NCBI GenBank assembly: GCA_018058135.1
Contig: JAGPCK010000001.1
Location: 124,617-170,295 of the forward strand
Source: Bacteroidia bacterium
GTDB taxonomy: Bacteria > Bacteroidota > Bacteroidia > UKL13-3
Length of the DNA: 45,679 nucleotides
Direction: 5' to 3'
Position 1 is the first letter of the stretch; every line of letters starts with the position of its first letter. The notes under the pieces are model-generated. The model was not told where the DNA came from and did not search any database. It worked only from the letters and a program-made list of their open reading frames with translations. Position numbers and translations under genes: made by a program. Positions 1 through 7,925 of this stretch are shown here, one piece after another.

Positions 1-889
1 CATAGCGCAAATCGTGGCCTGCTCTATCTGTTACATAGGTAATCAGTTTTTCTGATGTACCTGGTTCACGACCCAGTTTCTTATCCATTACGGAACAGAT
101 CACTTTAATCAGGTCAATGTTCTTCCACTCATTAAATCCGCCAATGTTGTAGGTTTCTCCATCTTTGCCTTTGTGGTAAACCTCATCAATGGCACGTGCA
201 TGGTCAATAACATATAACCAGTCGCGCACATTTTCTCCTTTGCCATAAACAGGCAGGGGTTTATTATTTCGGATATTGTTGATGAAAAGCGGAATGAGTT
301 TTTCAGGAAATTGATTAGGTCCATAATTGTTGGAACAATTACTGAGCACAACCGGCATTTTGTATGTGTTGCGGTATGCGCGAACAAAATGATCAGAACT
401 TGCTTTAGATGCTGAGTAAGGTGATTGCGGATCGTAGGCCGTTGTTTCCAGAAAAAAGCCTCCGTCATCCAGAGAACCATACACCTCGTCAGTTGACACA
501 TGGTAGAATCGTTTTCTGTTAAGGTTGTCTTTCCAGATGAGTCTTGCAGCGTTAAGTAAATTAACTGTTCCTACCACATTGGTCATTACAAACTCAATGG
601 GATTTTCAATAGAGCGGTCTACATGCGACTCTGCAGCCAGGTGGATTACTCCGTCAAATTGATGTTCCTTAAAAAGGTTGGTAATAAAATCTGCATCTAC
701 AATATCACCTTTTACAAAAGTATAGTTGGGGCTTTGGTCAATGTCTCTGAGGTTTTCGAGATTACCCGCGTAGGTAAGTTTGTCCAGGTTCACTACCTCA
801 TACTCCGGATACTTGTTAACAAACAACCGCACTACGTGTGATCCGATAAATCCGGCTCCACCGGTGATTAATATTTTGTGTTTACTCAT
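1..889 (-). CDS. rmlB: dTDP-glucose 4,6-dehydratase, C-terminus cut by window edge
   Basis: This enzyme converts dTDP-glucose to dTDP-4-keto-6-deoxyglucose, the second step towards dTDP-rhamnose and related deoxysugars, in the cytoplasm. The minus-strand frame is open from an ATG at 889 to the left edge, giving 296 codons of an expected 340-350. It starts MSKHKILITGGAGFIGSHVV, a Rossmann glycine motif. Further in are HLAAESHVDRSI, the catalytic STDEVYG with the Thr-Asp-Glu triad, YSASKASSDH with the YxxxK pair, and NCSNNYGPNQFPEKLIP, all hallmarks of RmlB. It is the third gene of an operon after the wbpD-like gene and galE, with a 66-bp gap to galE. rmlA, rmlC and rmlD may lie beyond the edge. 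The family call is firm; the stop is not visible. Confidence 0.96.
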   Translation of the reverse strand, partial: MSKHKILITGGAGFIGSHVVRLFVNKYPEYEVVNLDKLTYAGNLENLRDIDQSPNYTFVKGDIVDADFITNLFKEHQFDGVIHLAAESHVDRSIENPIEFVMTNVVGTVNLLNAARLIWKDNLNRKRFYHVSTDEVYGSLDDGGFFLETTAYDPQSPYSASKASSDHFVRAYRNTYKMPVVLSNCSNNYGPNQFPEKLIPLFINNIRNNKPLPVYGKGENVRDWLYVIDHARAIDEVYHKGKDGETYNIGGFNEWKNIDLIKVICSVMDKKLGREPGTSEKLITYVTDRAGHDLRY

Positions 890-955
890 ATTTTTTTAAA
901 ATCCGACTCAGAAAACGCTGAGATGTGAACTATCTGTCAACTGATTTCGGTGTTT

Positions 956-1981
956 TTATTTTATTAGTTCTGCTTGTTTTTGCTCCCAGTTCCACGCGCT
1001 GCGCATCATGTCTTCCATGCTGTGTTTGGCTTTCCACTTCAGTTCTTTTGCTGCCAAAGAAGTATCGGCATACACGGCTTCCACATCTCCGCTTCTTCTG
1101 GGCGCAAGTTTATATGGAATGTGAATACCCGTTGCTTTCCCGAAAGCTTTAACCATATCAAGAACTGAATACCCTGTTCCTGTTCCGATATTAAAAATTT
1201 CAAATCTGTTTTTATTCTCCCCTTTAATCAATCGCTCCACAGCAGCAATGTGCGCTGTCGCCACATCCACCACATGAATGTAATCACGCACACAACTTCC
1301 GTCTGGAGTGTTGTAGTCGCTTCCGAAAACATTGAGGTGTGTTCTTTTTCCGGTGGCCGTTTCAGTAATGTAGGGTACTAAATGATGCGGCACACCGTGT
1401 TGTACCTCACCTATAAGTGACGATTCATGCGCCCCTATGGGATTAAAGTAACGCAAAGAAATGGTCTCAATGGCTTTTGCTTTGGTAGTGTGTTCCAGAA
1501 TTTCCTCTCCCATTTGTTTGGTGTTACCGTAAGGAGACTCTGCCTTTTTCACCGGAGCTGTTTCAGTTACCGGCAATTGATCAGGATTACCGTATACGGT
1601 GCAGGAAGAAGAAAATACAATGTGTTTTACGCCATGTTTCACCATGGTTTGCAACAGATTCACCTGTGAAAACAGATTGTTGTGGTAATACTTCAATGGC
1701 TCATCAACCGATTCGTTGACCAAAAGTATAGCAGCAAAATGAATCACCGCATCAATGTCTTTCTCTTTAACAAAAAGTTTTTCCACTTCCGTTAAATCGC
1801 ACAATTCCGTTTTATGAAAAGGGGGTAAAACGCCTGTAATTTCTTTGATACGATCCAATACCTCAATGCGCGAATTAGATAAATTATCAGCAATTACCAC
1901 CTCATAACCGGCTTTAATTAACTCTACCACGGTGTGTGAGCCAATGTATCCTGTTCCGCCTGTAACCAGTATTTTTTTCAT
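956..1981 (-). CDS. galE: UDP-glucose 4-epimerase
   Basis: GalE interconverts UDP-glucose and UDP-galactose (and in some members the N-acetylated forms) using bound NAD. The 341-residue product has the usual length. It shows GGTGYIGSH at residues 8-16, the SSS/TVYG active-site segment at 124-131 and the catalytic Tyr151-x3-Lys155 in SPYGNTK. The NPIGAHESSLIGE segment is typical of the substrate loop. Its ATG overlaps the last four bases of the wbpD-like gene (ATGA arrangement), so the two are translationally coupled. The usual HFAG motif reads HFAA here, a small variation. Whether it also acts on N-acetyl sugars cannot be read from sequence alone. Confidence 0.96.
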   Translation of the reverse strand: MKKILVTGGTGYIGSHTVVELIKAGYEVVIADNLSNSRIEVLDRIKEITGVLPPFHKTELCDLTEVEKLFVKEKDIDAVIHFAAILLVNESVDEPLKYYHNNLFSQVNLLQTMVKHGVKHIVFSSSCTVYGNPDQLPVTETAPVKKAESPYGNTKQMGEEILEHTTKAKAIETISLRYFNPIGAHESSLIGEVQHGVPHHLVPYITETATGKRTHLNVFGSDYNTPDGSCVRDYIHVVDVATAHIAAVERLIKGENKNRFEIFNIGTGTGYSVLDMVKAFGKATGIHIPYKLAPRRSGDVEAVYADTSLAAKELKWKAKHSMEDMMRSAWNWEQKQAELIK

Positions 1982-2553
1982 GATGCTATTTTATGTACTG
2001 TACCGTTTTGCAGTTCGTACTTTTCTCCGCTTTCCGTACAAGTAGCCTGATTGTTGTTGTCAAATTTCAGTTGATGTCCGTATTCGCTCATCCACCCTGT
2101 TTGGCGGGCCGGATTGCCTATAACAAGTGCATAATCAGGAATATTTTTGGTGACTACCGCTCCAGCTCCTATAAAAGCATATTTTCCAATGTTATGGCCG
2201 CACACAATAGTGGCATTTGCCCCTATGGTAGCTCCTTTACCCACGTGTGTTTTCGCATATTCCCCTTTGCGGTTGACTGCACTGCGCGGGTTAATAACAT
2301 TGGTAAACACTGCTGACGGACCCAGAAAAACATCATCGTCACAAGTTACCCCGGTGTACACCGAAACATTGTTCTGAATTTTCACATTTTTTCCAAGCAC
2401 CACCTGAGGGGAGATGACTACATTTTGCCCTATGTTACAGCCTTCTCCGATAACACAGTCGGGCATAATGTGAGAAAAATGCCAGATTTTGGTGTCTTTT
2501 CCAATCGTGCATCCTTCATCAATTACTGCCGTAGCATGTGCAAAATATTCCAT
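1978..2553 (-). CDS. Left-handed beta-helix N-acetyltransferase, WbpD/WlbB-like
   Basis: The 191-residue protein is built of hexapeptide repeats (for example VIDEGCTIGKDTKIW, VIGEGCNIGQNV, VGKGATIGANATIV, IGKYAFIGAGAVVT) that form a left-handed beta-helix. The segments NVKIQNNVSVYTGV and GPSAVFTNVINPRS are characteristic of WbpD/WlbB, which use acetyl-CoA to acetylate the 3-amino group of UDP-2-acetamido-3-amino-2,3-dideoxyglucuronate. The matching aminotransferase type is encoded at 18321-19460. It is the first gene of a minus-strand operon with galE and rmlB and has a strong promoter just upstream. Other sugar N-acetyltransferases share the fold, so the exact substrate is inferred. Confidence 0.85.
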   Translation of the reverse strand: MEYFAHATAVIDEGCTIGKDTKIWHFSHIMPDCVIGEGCNIGQNVVISPQVVLGKNVKIQNNVSVYTGVTCDDDVFLGPSAVFTNVINPRSAVNRKGEYAKTHVGKGATIGANATIVCGHNIGKYAFIGAGAVVTKNIPDYALVIGNPARQTGWMSEYGHQLKFDNNNQATCTESGEKYELQNGTVHKIAS

Positions 2554-2577
2554 TGAATGGTATTAACTTAGTGGCGG

Positions 2578-2608
2578 CAAAAATACTCAGGTTTACAGGC
2601 TTTTCAAA
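2578..2608 (-). promoter_or_regulatory. Bacteroidota-type promoter for wbpD-galE-rmlB
   Basis: Read on the minus strand, TTTG (2605-2608) is followed by a 19-nt spacer and TATTTTTG (2578-2585). This fits the Bacteroidota housekeeping consensus TTTG-N19-TAnnTTTG exactly. The -7 box lies 25 bases upstream of the ATG at 2553. A 34-bp dyad overlaps its spacer and -33 box. Confidence 0.75.
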
Positions 2609-2621
2609 GCATTTAAACCTG
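2588..2621. promoter_or_regulatory. 34-bp dyad, candidate operator between divergent genes
   Basis: The outer arms are CAGGTTTA (2588-2595) and TAAACCTG (2614-2621), a perfect inverted repeat. Inner arms GCTTT (2599-2603) and AAAGC (2606-2610) share the same centre. Of 17 base pairs across the axis, 14 are complementary. The dyad covers the spacer and -33 element of the minus-strand promoter and ends 18 bases before the channel gene start, so a dimeric regulator bound here could affect both directions. No regulator is identified. Confidence 0.5.
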
Positions 2622-2639
2622 AATTAAACGAAGAAACAC

Positions 2640-3641
2640 TTGTTAAAACGACTATCTAAAAACTTCAAAGAAGATACAGATACCGGCTTTGGTAACTCAG
2701 CCACCACGCAGGGTTCCAGGCTGGTAAACAAAGATGGTTCATTTAATGTAAAGCGCACCGGTTTGCCTTTTACATACAAGTTTAACCACTTTCACCACCT
2801 TATTACTATGCCCTGGTGGCAGTTCAATCTCTTGATAATAGGTTCCTACCTGTTCATCAACCTGATTTTTGCCGGAAGTTATTATCTGCTGGGCATACAG
2901 CAGTTAAGCGGCACAATCGGAGAGTCAGCAACAGAAAAATTTCTGGAGGCTTTTTACTTCAGTTGCCAAACCTTCAGCACGGTAGGTTACGGGCGCATTA
3001 ACCCCACCGGACATTGGGCCAGTATGGTTGCCTCCTTTGAATCATTGGCCGGTTTAATGTCCTTCGCTTTAGCTACCGGCTTGCTGTACGGACGTTTCTC
3101 CCGGCCTCAGGCATCGCTGTTATATAGTGAGAAGGCTGTTGTTGCTCCTTATAAAGACATCAGCGCACTTATGTTTCGCATTGCCAATGCCCGAAAAAAT
3201 CAATTGGTTGAATGTGAAGCGCAGGTTATCCTCAGCATCAACGTTATGGAAAAAGAGCGCCTTGTGCGTAAATTTTTTCCGCTGAAATTGGAGCGGGAAA
3301 AAGTAACCGGCTTATCCATGAGCTGGACCATCGTTCACCCGATTGATAAAGAAAGTCCGCTCAACGGATGGGGACAGCAGGACTACAAGGATGCAGACGC
3401 TGAATTCCTGTTCATTTTTAAGGCTTTTGACGATACCTATTCCCAGCAGGTACACACCCGTTATTCCTATCACCACCAGGAAATAGTTTGGGGAGTAAAA
3501 TTTACACCCATGTACCATCCATCGCCAGACGGAACAGGTACAATACTGGAGTTGGATAAAATAGGCCTTTATGAGCCTGCTGACTTACCCGCAGGAAGTA
3601 ACCCCACCCCTTTACCTGAACGAGCTACGTCAACCGGTTGA
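2640..3641 (+). CDS. KirBac-type inward-rectifier potassium channel
   Basis: The 333-residue protein is an inner-membrane potassium channel subunit. It has a slide-helix region (about 45-58), a first membrane helix (about 61-85), a pore helix with selectivity filter TVGYG at 114-118, and a second helix (about 127-153) leading into RFSRP. A long beta-rich cytoplasmic domain of the IRK/Kir type follows (about 155-310). Length and layout match KirBac channels. The start is TTG at 2640: an in-frame stop lies at 2625-2627 and the first ATG falls within the region before helix 1, so the TTG is needed for a normal N-terminus. It is divergent from the wbpD-like operon. The gating ligand is unknown. 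Confidence 0.93.
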   Translation: MLKRLSKNFKEDTDTGFGNSATTQGSRLVNKDGSFNVKRTGLPFTYKFNHFHHLITMPWWQFNLLIIGSYLFINLIFAGSYYLLGIQQLSGTIGESATEKFLEAFYFSCQTFSTVGYGRINPTGHWASMVASFESLAGLMSFALATGLLYGRFSRPQASLLYSEKAVVAPYKDISALMFRIANARKNQLVECEAQVILSINVMEKERLVRKFFPLKLEREKVTGLSMSWTIVHPIDKESPLNGWGQQDYKDADAEFLFIFKAFDDTYSQQVHTRYSYHHQEIVWGVKFTPMYHPSPDGTGTILELDKIGLYEPADLPAGSNPTPLPERATSTG

Positions 3642-3708
3642 TAAAGTTCTTTCCTCTGTCCGCTTCCTTAAAAGTTTTTTAAATAACTTGCCGCCAAATT
3701 CAACGCAC

Positions 3709-4134
3709 ATGAACATCATTATTGGTGGCGACCATGCCGGTTACCAGTTAAAAAAAGAAATTATTACCCGTTTGCAATCGTCAGGTCATATCTGTACTGA
3801 CATCGGACCTTTTTCAGAAGACAGCTGCGACTACCCCGACTTTGCTCACCCTTTGGCCGAGAAAGTGCTGGCGGAGAAAACGCTGGGTATACTTATTTGC
3901 GGAAGCGGTAACGGAGTATGCATTACTGCCAACAAACATAAAGGTATACGAGCTGCACTTTGCTGGAATGAAGAACTGGCTGCTTTGGCCCGTCAGCACA
4001 ATAATGCCAACGTACTGTGTTTACCTTCAAGGTTTATTTCACAGGAACTTGCCTTTGCCATTACTGAAACTTTTCTGACTACGGCCTTTGAAGGCGGAAG
4101 ACATGAACGCAGAGTAAATAAAATTGATGCCTGA
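3709..4134 (+). CDS. rpiB: Ribose-5-phosphate isomerase B
   Basis: RpiB interconverts ribose 5-phosphate and ribulose 5-phosphate in the pentose phosphate pathway. The start is the ATG at 3709, giving 141 residues and the sequence MNIIIGGDHAGYQLK that opens the family. The frame stays open upstream to 3571, but that stretch has no RpiB homology by eye and overlaps the channel gene. Visible motifs are GDHAGY (7-12), the catalytic-cysteine loop GILICGSGNGV (Cys64), the His in RQHNNANVL and the phosphate-binding GGRHERRV at the C-terminus. Its stop overlaps the next gene by eight bases. In some species this family is LacA/LacB-like, but a single copy of this form points to RpiB. Confidence 0.95.
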   Translation: MNIIIGGDHAGYQLKKEIITRLQSSGHICTDIGPFSEDSCDYPDFAHPLAEKVLAEKTLGILICGSGNGVCITANKHKGIRAALCWNEELAALARQHNNANVLCLPSRFISQELAFAITETFLTTAFEGGRHERRVNKIDA

Positions 4135-5029
4135 ACAACTGCTTAATCAATTGCATGCAGGAGACAGAAAAGCTTTGGCGCGCTGCCTCACACTGGTAGA
4201 AAACAGTGTAGAGGGGTATGAACAATTGTTACAAAATTTACACTTCACGAAAAACGCTGCTGTGGTAGGTATTACCGGACCTCCCGGAGCGGGAAAAAGT
4301 ACTCTTATCAATGCCTTGGTTCATGAGCTTCTGCAACAAAACAAACAGGTAGCCATTTTGGCTATTGATCCTACTTCTCCCTTTAATTATGGCGCGCTGC
4401 TGGGTGATCGTATTCGGATGAGTGAACACTTCACCAATCCTCATGTATTCATTCGGTCCATGGCCAGCAGGGGTTCTTTAGGCGGACTAGCCCCCAAGAT
4501 TTATGAAGCGGTGGATGTGCTTAAAGCAGCAGGTTTTGACTATGTGATTGTAGAAACGGTTGGCGTAGGACAGTCGGAGGTTGAGATTGCCGGACTAGCC
4601 GATACCACTGTTGTTGTAGTTGTACCCGAAGCGGGGGATGAAATACAAACCATCAAATCGGGGGTGATGGAAATTGCGGATGTGTTTGTGGTGAACAAGG
4701 CCGACAGAGACGGAGCAATTAGTTTTCACAAAAATCTGGTATTACTGGCCCATACCCATGCCACAGCAGAATGGGAAACGCCTGTGGTAAAAACCGTAGC
4801 CTCAAAAAATGAAGGACTCAAAGAATTAGCTGAGGCTATTGAAAAACACCTGCACTCCAACAGGATTAACGAAAAGAAAAAAATACTGCTGGCTCAAAAA
4901 GCACTCAACATGATTCGTGACTACCGCACACGTGATGTTGATACGCAACAACTCATTCATGAAATAGCAGAGCAAATGAACAAAAACAACTTTAACCTGT
5001 ATAGGTACATAACCAAATGGAACAACTGA
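4127..5029 (+). CDS. meaB: MeaB/ArgK-type GTPase, methylmalonyl-CoA mutase chaperone
   Basis: MeaB is a G3E-family P-loop GTPase that gates cobalamin loading and protects methylmalonyl-CoA mutase. The 300-residue product shows the Walker A GPPGAGKST at 51-59, AILAIDPTSPF, the switch-like GDRIRM and RSMASRGSLGGLA segments, ETVGVGQSE, and the NKAD guanine-specificity motif. These are all diagnostic of MeaB/ArgK. The ATG at 4127 overlaps the end of rpiB by eight bases; an in-frame TTG just upstream at 4124 is less likely. The mutase subunits are not in this window, so the partner must be elsewhere in the genome. Confidence 0.95.
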   Translation: MPEQLLNQLHAGDRKALARCLTLVENSVEGYEQLLQNLHFTKNAAVVGITGPPGAGKSTLINALVHELLQQNKQVAILAIDPTSPFNYGALLGDRIRMSEHFTNPHVFIRSMASRGSLGGLAPKIYEAVDVLKAAGFDYVIVETVGVGQSEVEIAGLADTTVVVVVPEAGDEIQTIKSGVMEIADVFVVNKADRDGAISFHKNLVLLAHTHATAEWETPVVKTVASKNEGLKELAEAIEKHLHSNRINEKKKILLAQKALNMIRDYRTRDVDTQQLIHEIAEQMNKNNFNLYRYITKWNN

Positions 5030-5065
5030 ACATTTAACTCGTTCCAAAAGGATAAACAAAAAAAA

Positions 5066-5650
5066 ATGAAACTTACCATTATTTCGGCCTCTCCAAGAAT
5101 AAGCAGCAACAGTTTACGCGTTGCCAAAGCTTTGAAAAGAATAGCCGGATCCAAAGGAATATCGGATACAGAGATTGTTGATTTTGCCTATTATGATATT
5201 CCGCTTTACAATCAGGGAGATATTAATCCCGATAAACTTACGTCTTTTCAGCAGCAACTGGTTAACTCCTTAAACGGAGAACGCATGGTTGTGCTGGTAG
5301 TGCCTGAATACAACTGGACCATGCCTGCTGAACTGGCTAATTTTATTCACCGCATGGGTGATCGTCCGTTTATTCACTTGTTCGATAAAAAGGTATTTGC
5401 TTTGGTTGGTGTATCCTCAGGCAAAGGAGGTCGTCAACCTGTTGTTCAGCTCACATACATATTGGGTAAAATAATCGGCTTTTTTGAATTAGAAACTTTT
5501 GTTTCCTCCAAAATATTTGAATCTCATTTTACCAAAGAGTGTTTGGATGAAAACGGAAATTCTTTGGGTAATACAGCCTACGATACCGGAATGGAAAAGT
5601 TTGTAAACTATACTATCAACTCAGCTAAACGCTGGCTCACTTCTTTTTAA
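5066..5650 (+). CDS. NAD(P)H-dependent FMN reductase, flavodoxin-like fold
   Basis: The 194-residue protein belongs to the NADPH-dependent FMN reductase/quinone reductase family. The N-terminal IISASPRISSNSLRVAKAL is the FMN phosphate-binding loop. VVPEYNWTMPAELANFIHRM and VGVSSGKGGRQPVVQLTYIL are the two other flavin-contacting regions of this fold. It probably reduces free flavin or quinones in the cytoplasm; the physiological substrate is not readable. It follows meaB by 36 bases and is likely in the same transcript. Its 3' end overlaps the end of the convergent FemAB-like gene by 14 bases, so both stop codons lie within each other's coding sequence. Confidence 0.88.
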   Translation: MKLTIISASPRISSNSLRVAKALKRIAGSKGISDTEIVDFAYYDIPLYNQGDINPDKLTSFQQQLVNSLNGERMVVLVVPEYNWTMPAELANFIHRMGDRPFIHLFDKKVFALVGVSSGKGGRQPVVQLTYILGKIIGFFELETFVSSKIFESHFTKECLDENGNSLGNTAYDTGMEKFVNYTINSAKRWLTSF

Positions 5651-6557
5651 GCCAACGCAAATAAAACGGAAGTCTGTTTTGGTAGAAGTGATAGTACGGT
5701 TGCTCAACCGCACCGAAACCTTTATAAAATCTGGCAATACCGTCAATGTCTGAGCCTTCAAAATCGAGCAATTGAATTTTGCCACAATGCTGTTGAATAA
5801 ACTCATCCATCAGCAGCTGCATTGCCCCTTTATTTTTTCCCTCTACAGATGAAGTTCCCATTAAATAAATGGCCCTGTTGCTGCCGTCTATCCCGAAAAT
5901 GCCTTTGGCTAAAACAGTGTTTGCTTCCTTTACACACAGTATATTTAACATGCTACGTTGCCGGGCCTCCAGCATTGCACGTCTAAATCGTGCATAGTCG
6001 GCAGGCTTCACTTCAGGGCTGCGGTACCCGTTATGCGTTACATAAAATTCTATCGCTGCATCAATGTCCGTTATTTTTTCTACGGTAAGTTTTTCCTTTC
6101 GTGCCTTAGCTAAGTTACGCTTGGTATTTTCGTTATACGCAGCTGTTATTTCATGATAGGCGGGAGACAAATTGAGTACGTGGTTTCTTCTCTCTCTGGT
6201 AGAATGGCTCAAAAAATCTTCCGGGTCGCAGGCGGTATTGAGTTGTACATCTACTAACCTGAATTTATCCGGCACTGCTGTTACAAACTTATTCACTGTG
6301 AAACCTGATAAATAATTGGTAGAAAAAACGCCCAGCTGTTGCGCAAAAAAAGGATGGTAGACATAGGGCTGTCCGTATTTTTTTCTGACTGGCAAAGGCA
6401 TTACTGCTTCATAATCGTTCTGCACCAAAGCATCCCAGCGGTCACACACCTCATCCAGGTACCAGGAGTATCCATACATTAACCGGTTGTATGAACGGGC
6501 TATGGTTTCATCCCACACCCGCTTGTCAATTTGTTCATGCGTCACGTATTTAATCAT
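5637..6557 (-). CDS. FemAB/GNAT-like acyl- or aminoacyltransferase
   Basis: The 306-residue product resembles the FemAB/Acetyltransf_6 group: an N-terminal half that begins with a GNAT-like core, then YNENTKRNLAKARKEKLTVEKI, a conserved basic stretch seen in this family, and a C-terminal half with LAKGIFGIDGSNRAIYLMGTS, a GNAT-like acceptor segment, and FEGSDIDGIARFYKGFG. Such enzymes add amino acids to peptidoglycan or acylate sugars. The start ATG at 6557 overlaps the end of the upstream deacetylase-like gene by eight bases; a longer open frame to 6650 lies inside that gene and is not used. Pairing with a polysaccharide-deacetylase-like protein suggests envelope glycan modification, but the substrate is unknown. 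Confidence 0.72.
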   Translation of the reverse strand: MIKYVTHEQIDKRVWDETIARSYNRLMYGYSWYLDEVCDRWDALVQNDYEAVMPLPVRKKYGQPYVYHPFFAQQLGVFSTNYLSGFTVNKFVTAVPDKFRLVDVQLNTACDPEDFLSHSTRERRNHVLNLSPAYHEITAAYNENTKRNLAKARKEKLTVEKITDIDAAIEFYVTHNGYRSPEVKPADYARFRRAMLEARQRSMLNILCVKEANTVLAKGIFGIDGSNRAIYLMGTSSVEGKNKGAMQLLMDEFIQQHCGKIQLLDFEGSDIDGIARFYKGFGAVEQPYYHFYQNRLPFYLRWLKKK

Positions 6558-7848
6558 GCTTGGCCTCCTGCAACAAGTGTTCAAACACCGCTCTCCATCC
6601 GGTCCATTCATCAAATTCGCTAAGGCTGTCGTTGTGCCACAAGGAAACAAACTGACCGTTTACTGCTTTAACACTTGCAATTAATTCACTTATGTGTTGC
6701 CTGGCCGCTTGGGGTGAAAGTTCCAAATAATGCCTGAGCGTTACATCCATTACAACAAAAGGATGCAGGAGCAAATCGGTTTTTTCTTCCTTCACTAAAT
6801 CGTAAAAATAAAACGGGTGTGCCGTTGAGGCTCTGAAACCGGTATGTGAAGCATAACCCATGCTGTACTCATGTTTAATTCCCGCCTGTAATAAGTGCTG
6901 AAAAGTGTGGGGCAAAGTAAATCTTAAAAAGTGTTGACGGCTGTGTTGTACATCCGCATCAGTGAGTTGTTCCAATCTTTCTGCTTCTTCCTGAAAAAGT
7001 TCAAACTTCACACTGCTGTAATATGACGGGTGTATGCCCACCGTTCCATATGTTGTACATTGGTTGATGGTGTATTTCATTAACGGATGCTGCCAATACA
7101 GGTTTTTATCCATGTCGGTATAATCTGACAGCAGCCAGAAAAATATGGGGTGCAGGTTTTTAGTGTGTTGATGAATGTACTCAAAGCTGTCGTTAGGGTC
7201 GGTTGAATTTCCGAGTAACACATCGAGTCTTTTTTTGCTGCGGGTAATTTCACCGCTCAGCACTTCCCTTATCCCACCGCTCAGCATGCGCCACAGTGGT
7301 TTACCCTCAAATGAGCGCAGCATGTCTATATCAAAAGTGGGTTGAAAACGGTATTGCGGTTCACGAAAGTTTAGTGCGGGGTAAATCTTCTTTATCTCTG
7401 CCTGCACTGCAATCAGTACTTCATCCAACCAGGGACGATGTAGATTATTCGTTTTAAAGGCAATGCTTTCTTCAGCCATAAACCTCCCGTGCTCATCCGT
7501 ATACAGCGAGTTATACTCTTCGTAGCGGGAAAGCAGAAAAAAAGCCATGCTCAACACATCAAATGGCAAGACTGAATTTTCCTGTGGCACCGAAAACAGC
7601 ACTGTATGGCCATTCCATTGCAGCACATCGGGAATAAATTGCCGGTGTGTTGTTTCATCCAAAAATCCGGAAGGCGTGATCTGAAAACCTCCGATGGCTT
7701 GTTTTGAATAGTTGATTTTAGGGCCGCTGTATTGCTCAAACTCCTGCTGTTCAGAAGTAAAATCTATCGCTATACCCCAGCGGTGAAAAAAAACCTCCTG
7801 TGTAATGTAGTGGAGGCGGGGAGAGATATGTGGGCTGAAAATAAGCAC
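6550..7848 (-). CDS. Polysaccharide deacetylase-like protein
   Basis: This 432-residue protein resembles a Bacteroidota group in which an N-terminal domain (about 1-150) precedes a polysaccharide-deacetylase TIM-barrel. The metal-site candidates are visible: FQPTFDIDM (the TFDID motif, about residues 178-186) and GTVGIHPSYYS (the HPS motif, about 270-280). SLWHNDSLSEFDEW near the C-terminus supplies a further conserved His. No signal peptide is seen, so it may act in the cytoplasm or on a lipid-linked precursor. It is co-transcribed with the FemAB-like gene (eight-base overlap) and divergent from gmd. The family call is good; the glycan substrate is not known. Confidence 0.8.
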   Translation of the reverse strand: MLIFSPHISPRLHYITQEVFFHRWGIAIDFTSEQQEFEQYSGPKINYSKQAIGGFQITPSGFLDETTHRQFIPDVLQWNGHTVLFSVPQENSVLPFDVLSMAFFLLSRYEEYNSLYTDEHGRFMAEESIAFKTNNLHRPWLDEVLIAVQAEIKKIYPALNFREPQYRFQPTFDIDMLRSFEGKPLWRMLSGGIREVLSGEITRSKKRLDVLLGNSTDPNDSFEYIHQHTKNLHPIFFWLLSDYTDMDKNLYWQHPLMKYTINQCTTYGTVGIHPSYYSSVKFELFQEEAERLEQLTDADVQHSRQHFLRFTLPHTFQHLLQAGIKHEYSMGYASHTGFRASTAHPFYFYDLVKEEKTDLLLHPFVVMDVTLRHYLELSPQAARQHISELIASVKAVNGQFVSLWHNDSLSEFDEWTGWRAVFEHLLQEAKHD

Positions 7849-7884
7849 TGACGCAATTTTAGTAGATTTTAAGCTGATAAACTG

Positions 7885-7892
7885 TAGCTTTG
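7885..7892 (+). promoter_or_regulatory. -7 box (TAGCTTTG) for gmd
   Basis: TAGCTTTG fits TAnnTTTG and lies 33 bases before the gmd ATG at 7926, in the divergent gap with the deacetylase-like gene. The best -33 match is TTTA at a spacing of 23, so this half is weak. Confidence 0.45.
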
Positions 7893-7925
7893 CAATTTAA
7901 CCAAAAATTTAAACTCGTTGTACGC

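Noticed and set aside
109..501. Minus-strand open frame of 130 codons inside rmlB
   Set aside because: It lies wholly in another frame of rmlB, whose own frame shows all family motifs; it is a shadow.
3571..3708. N-terminal extension of rpiB
   Set aside because: The extra residues lie over the end of the channel gene and the gap, while the ATG at 3709 gives the exact family start.
5637..5650. 14-base overlap of convergent genes as a frameshift
   Set aside because: Both proteins reach family-like ends; tail-to-tail overlaps of this size are common.
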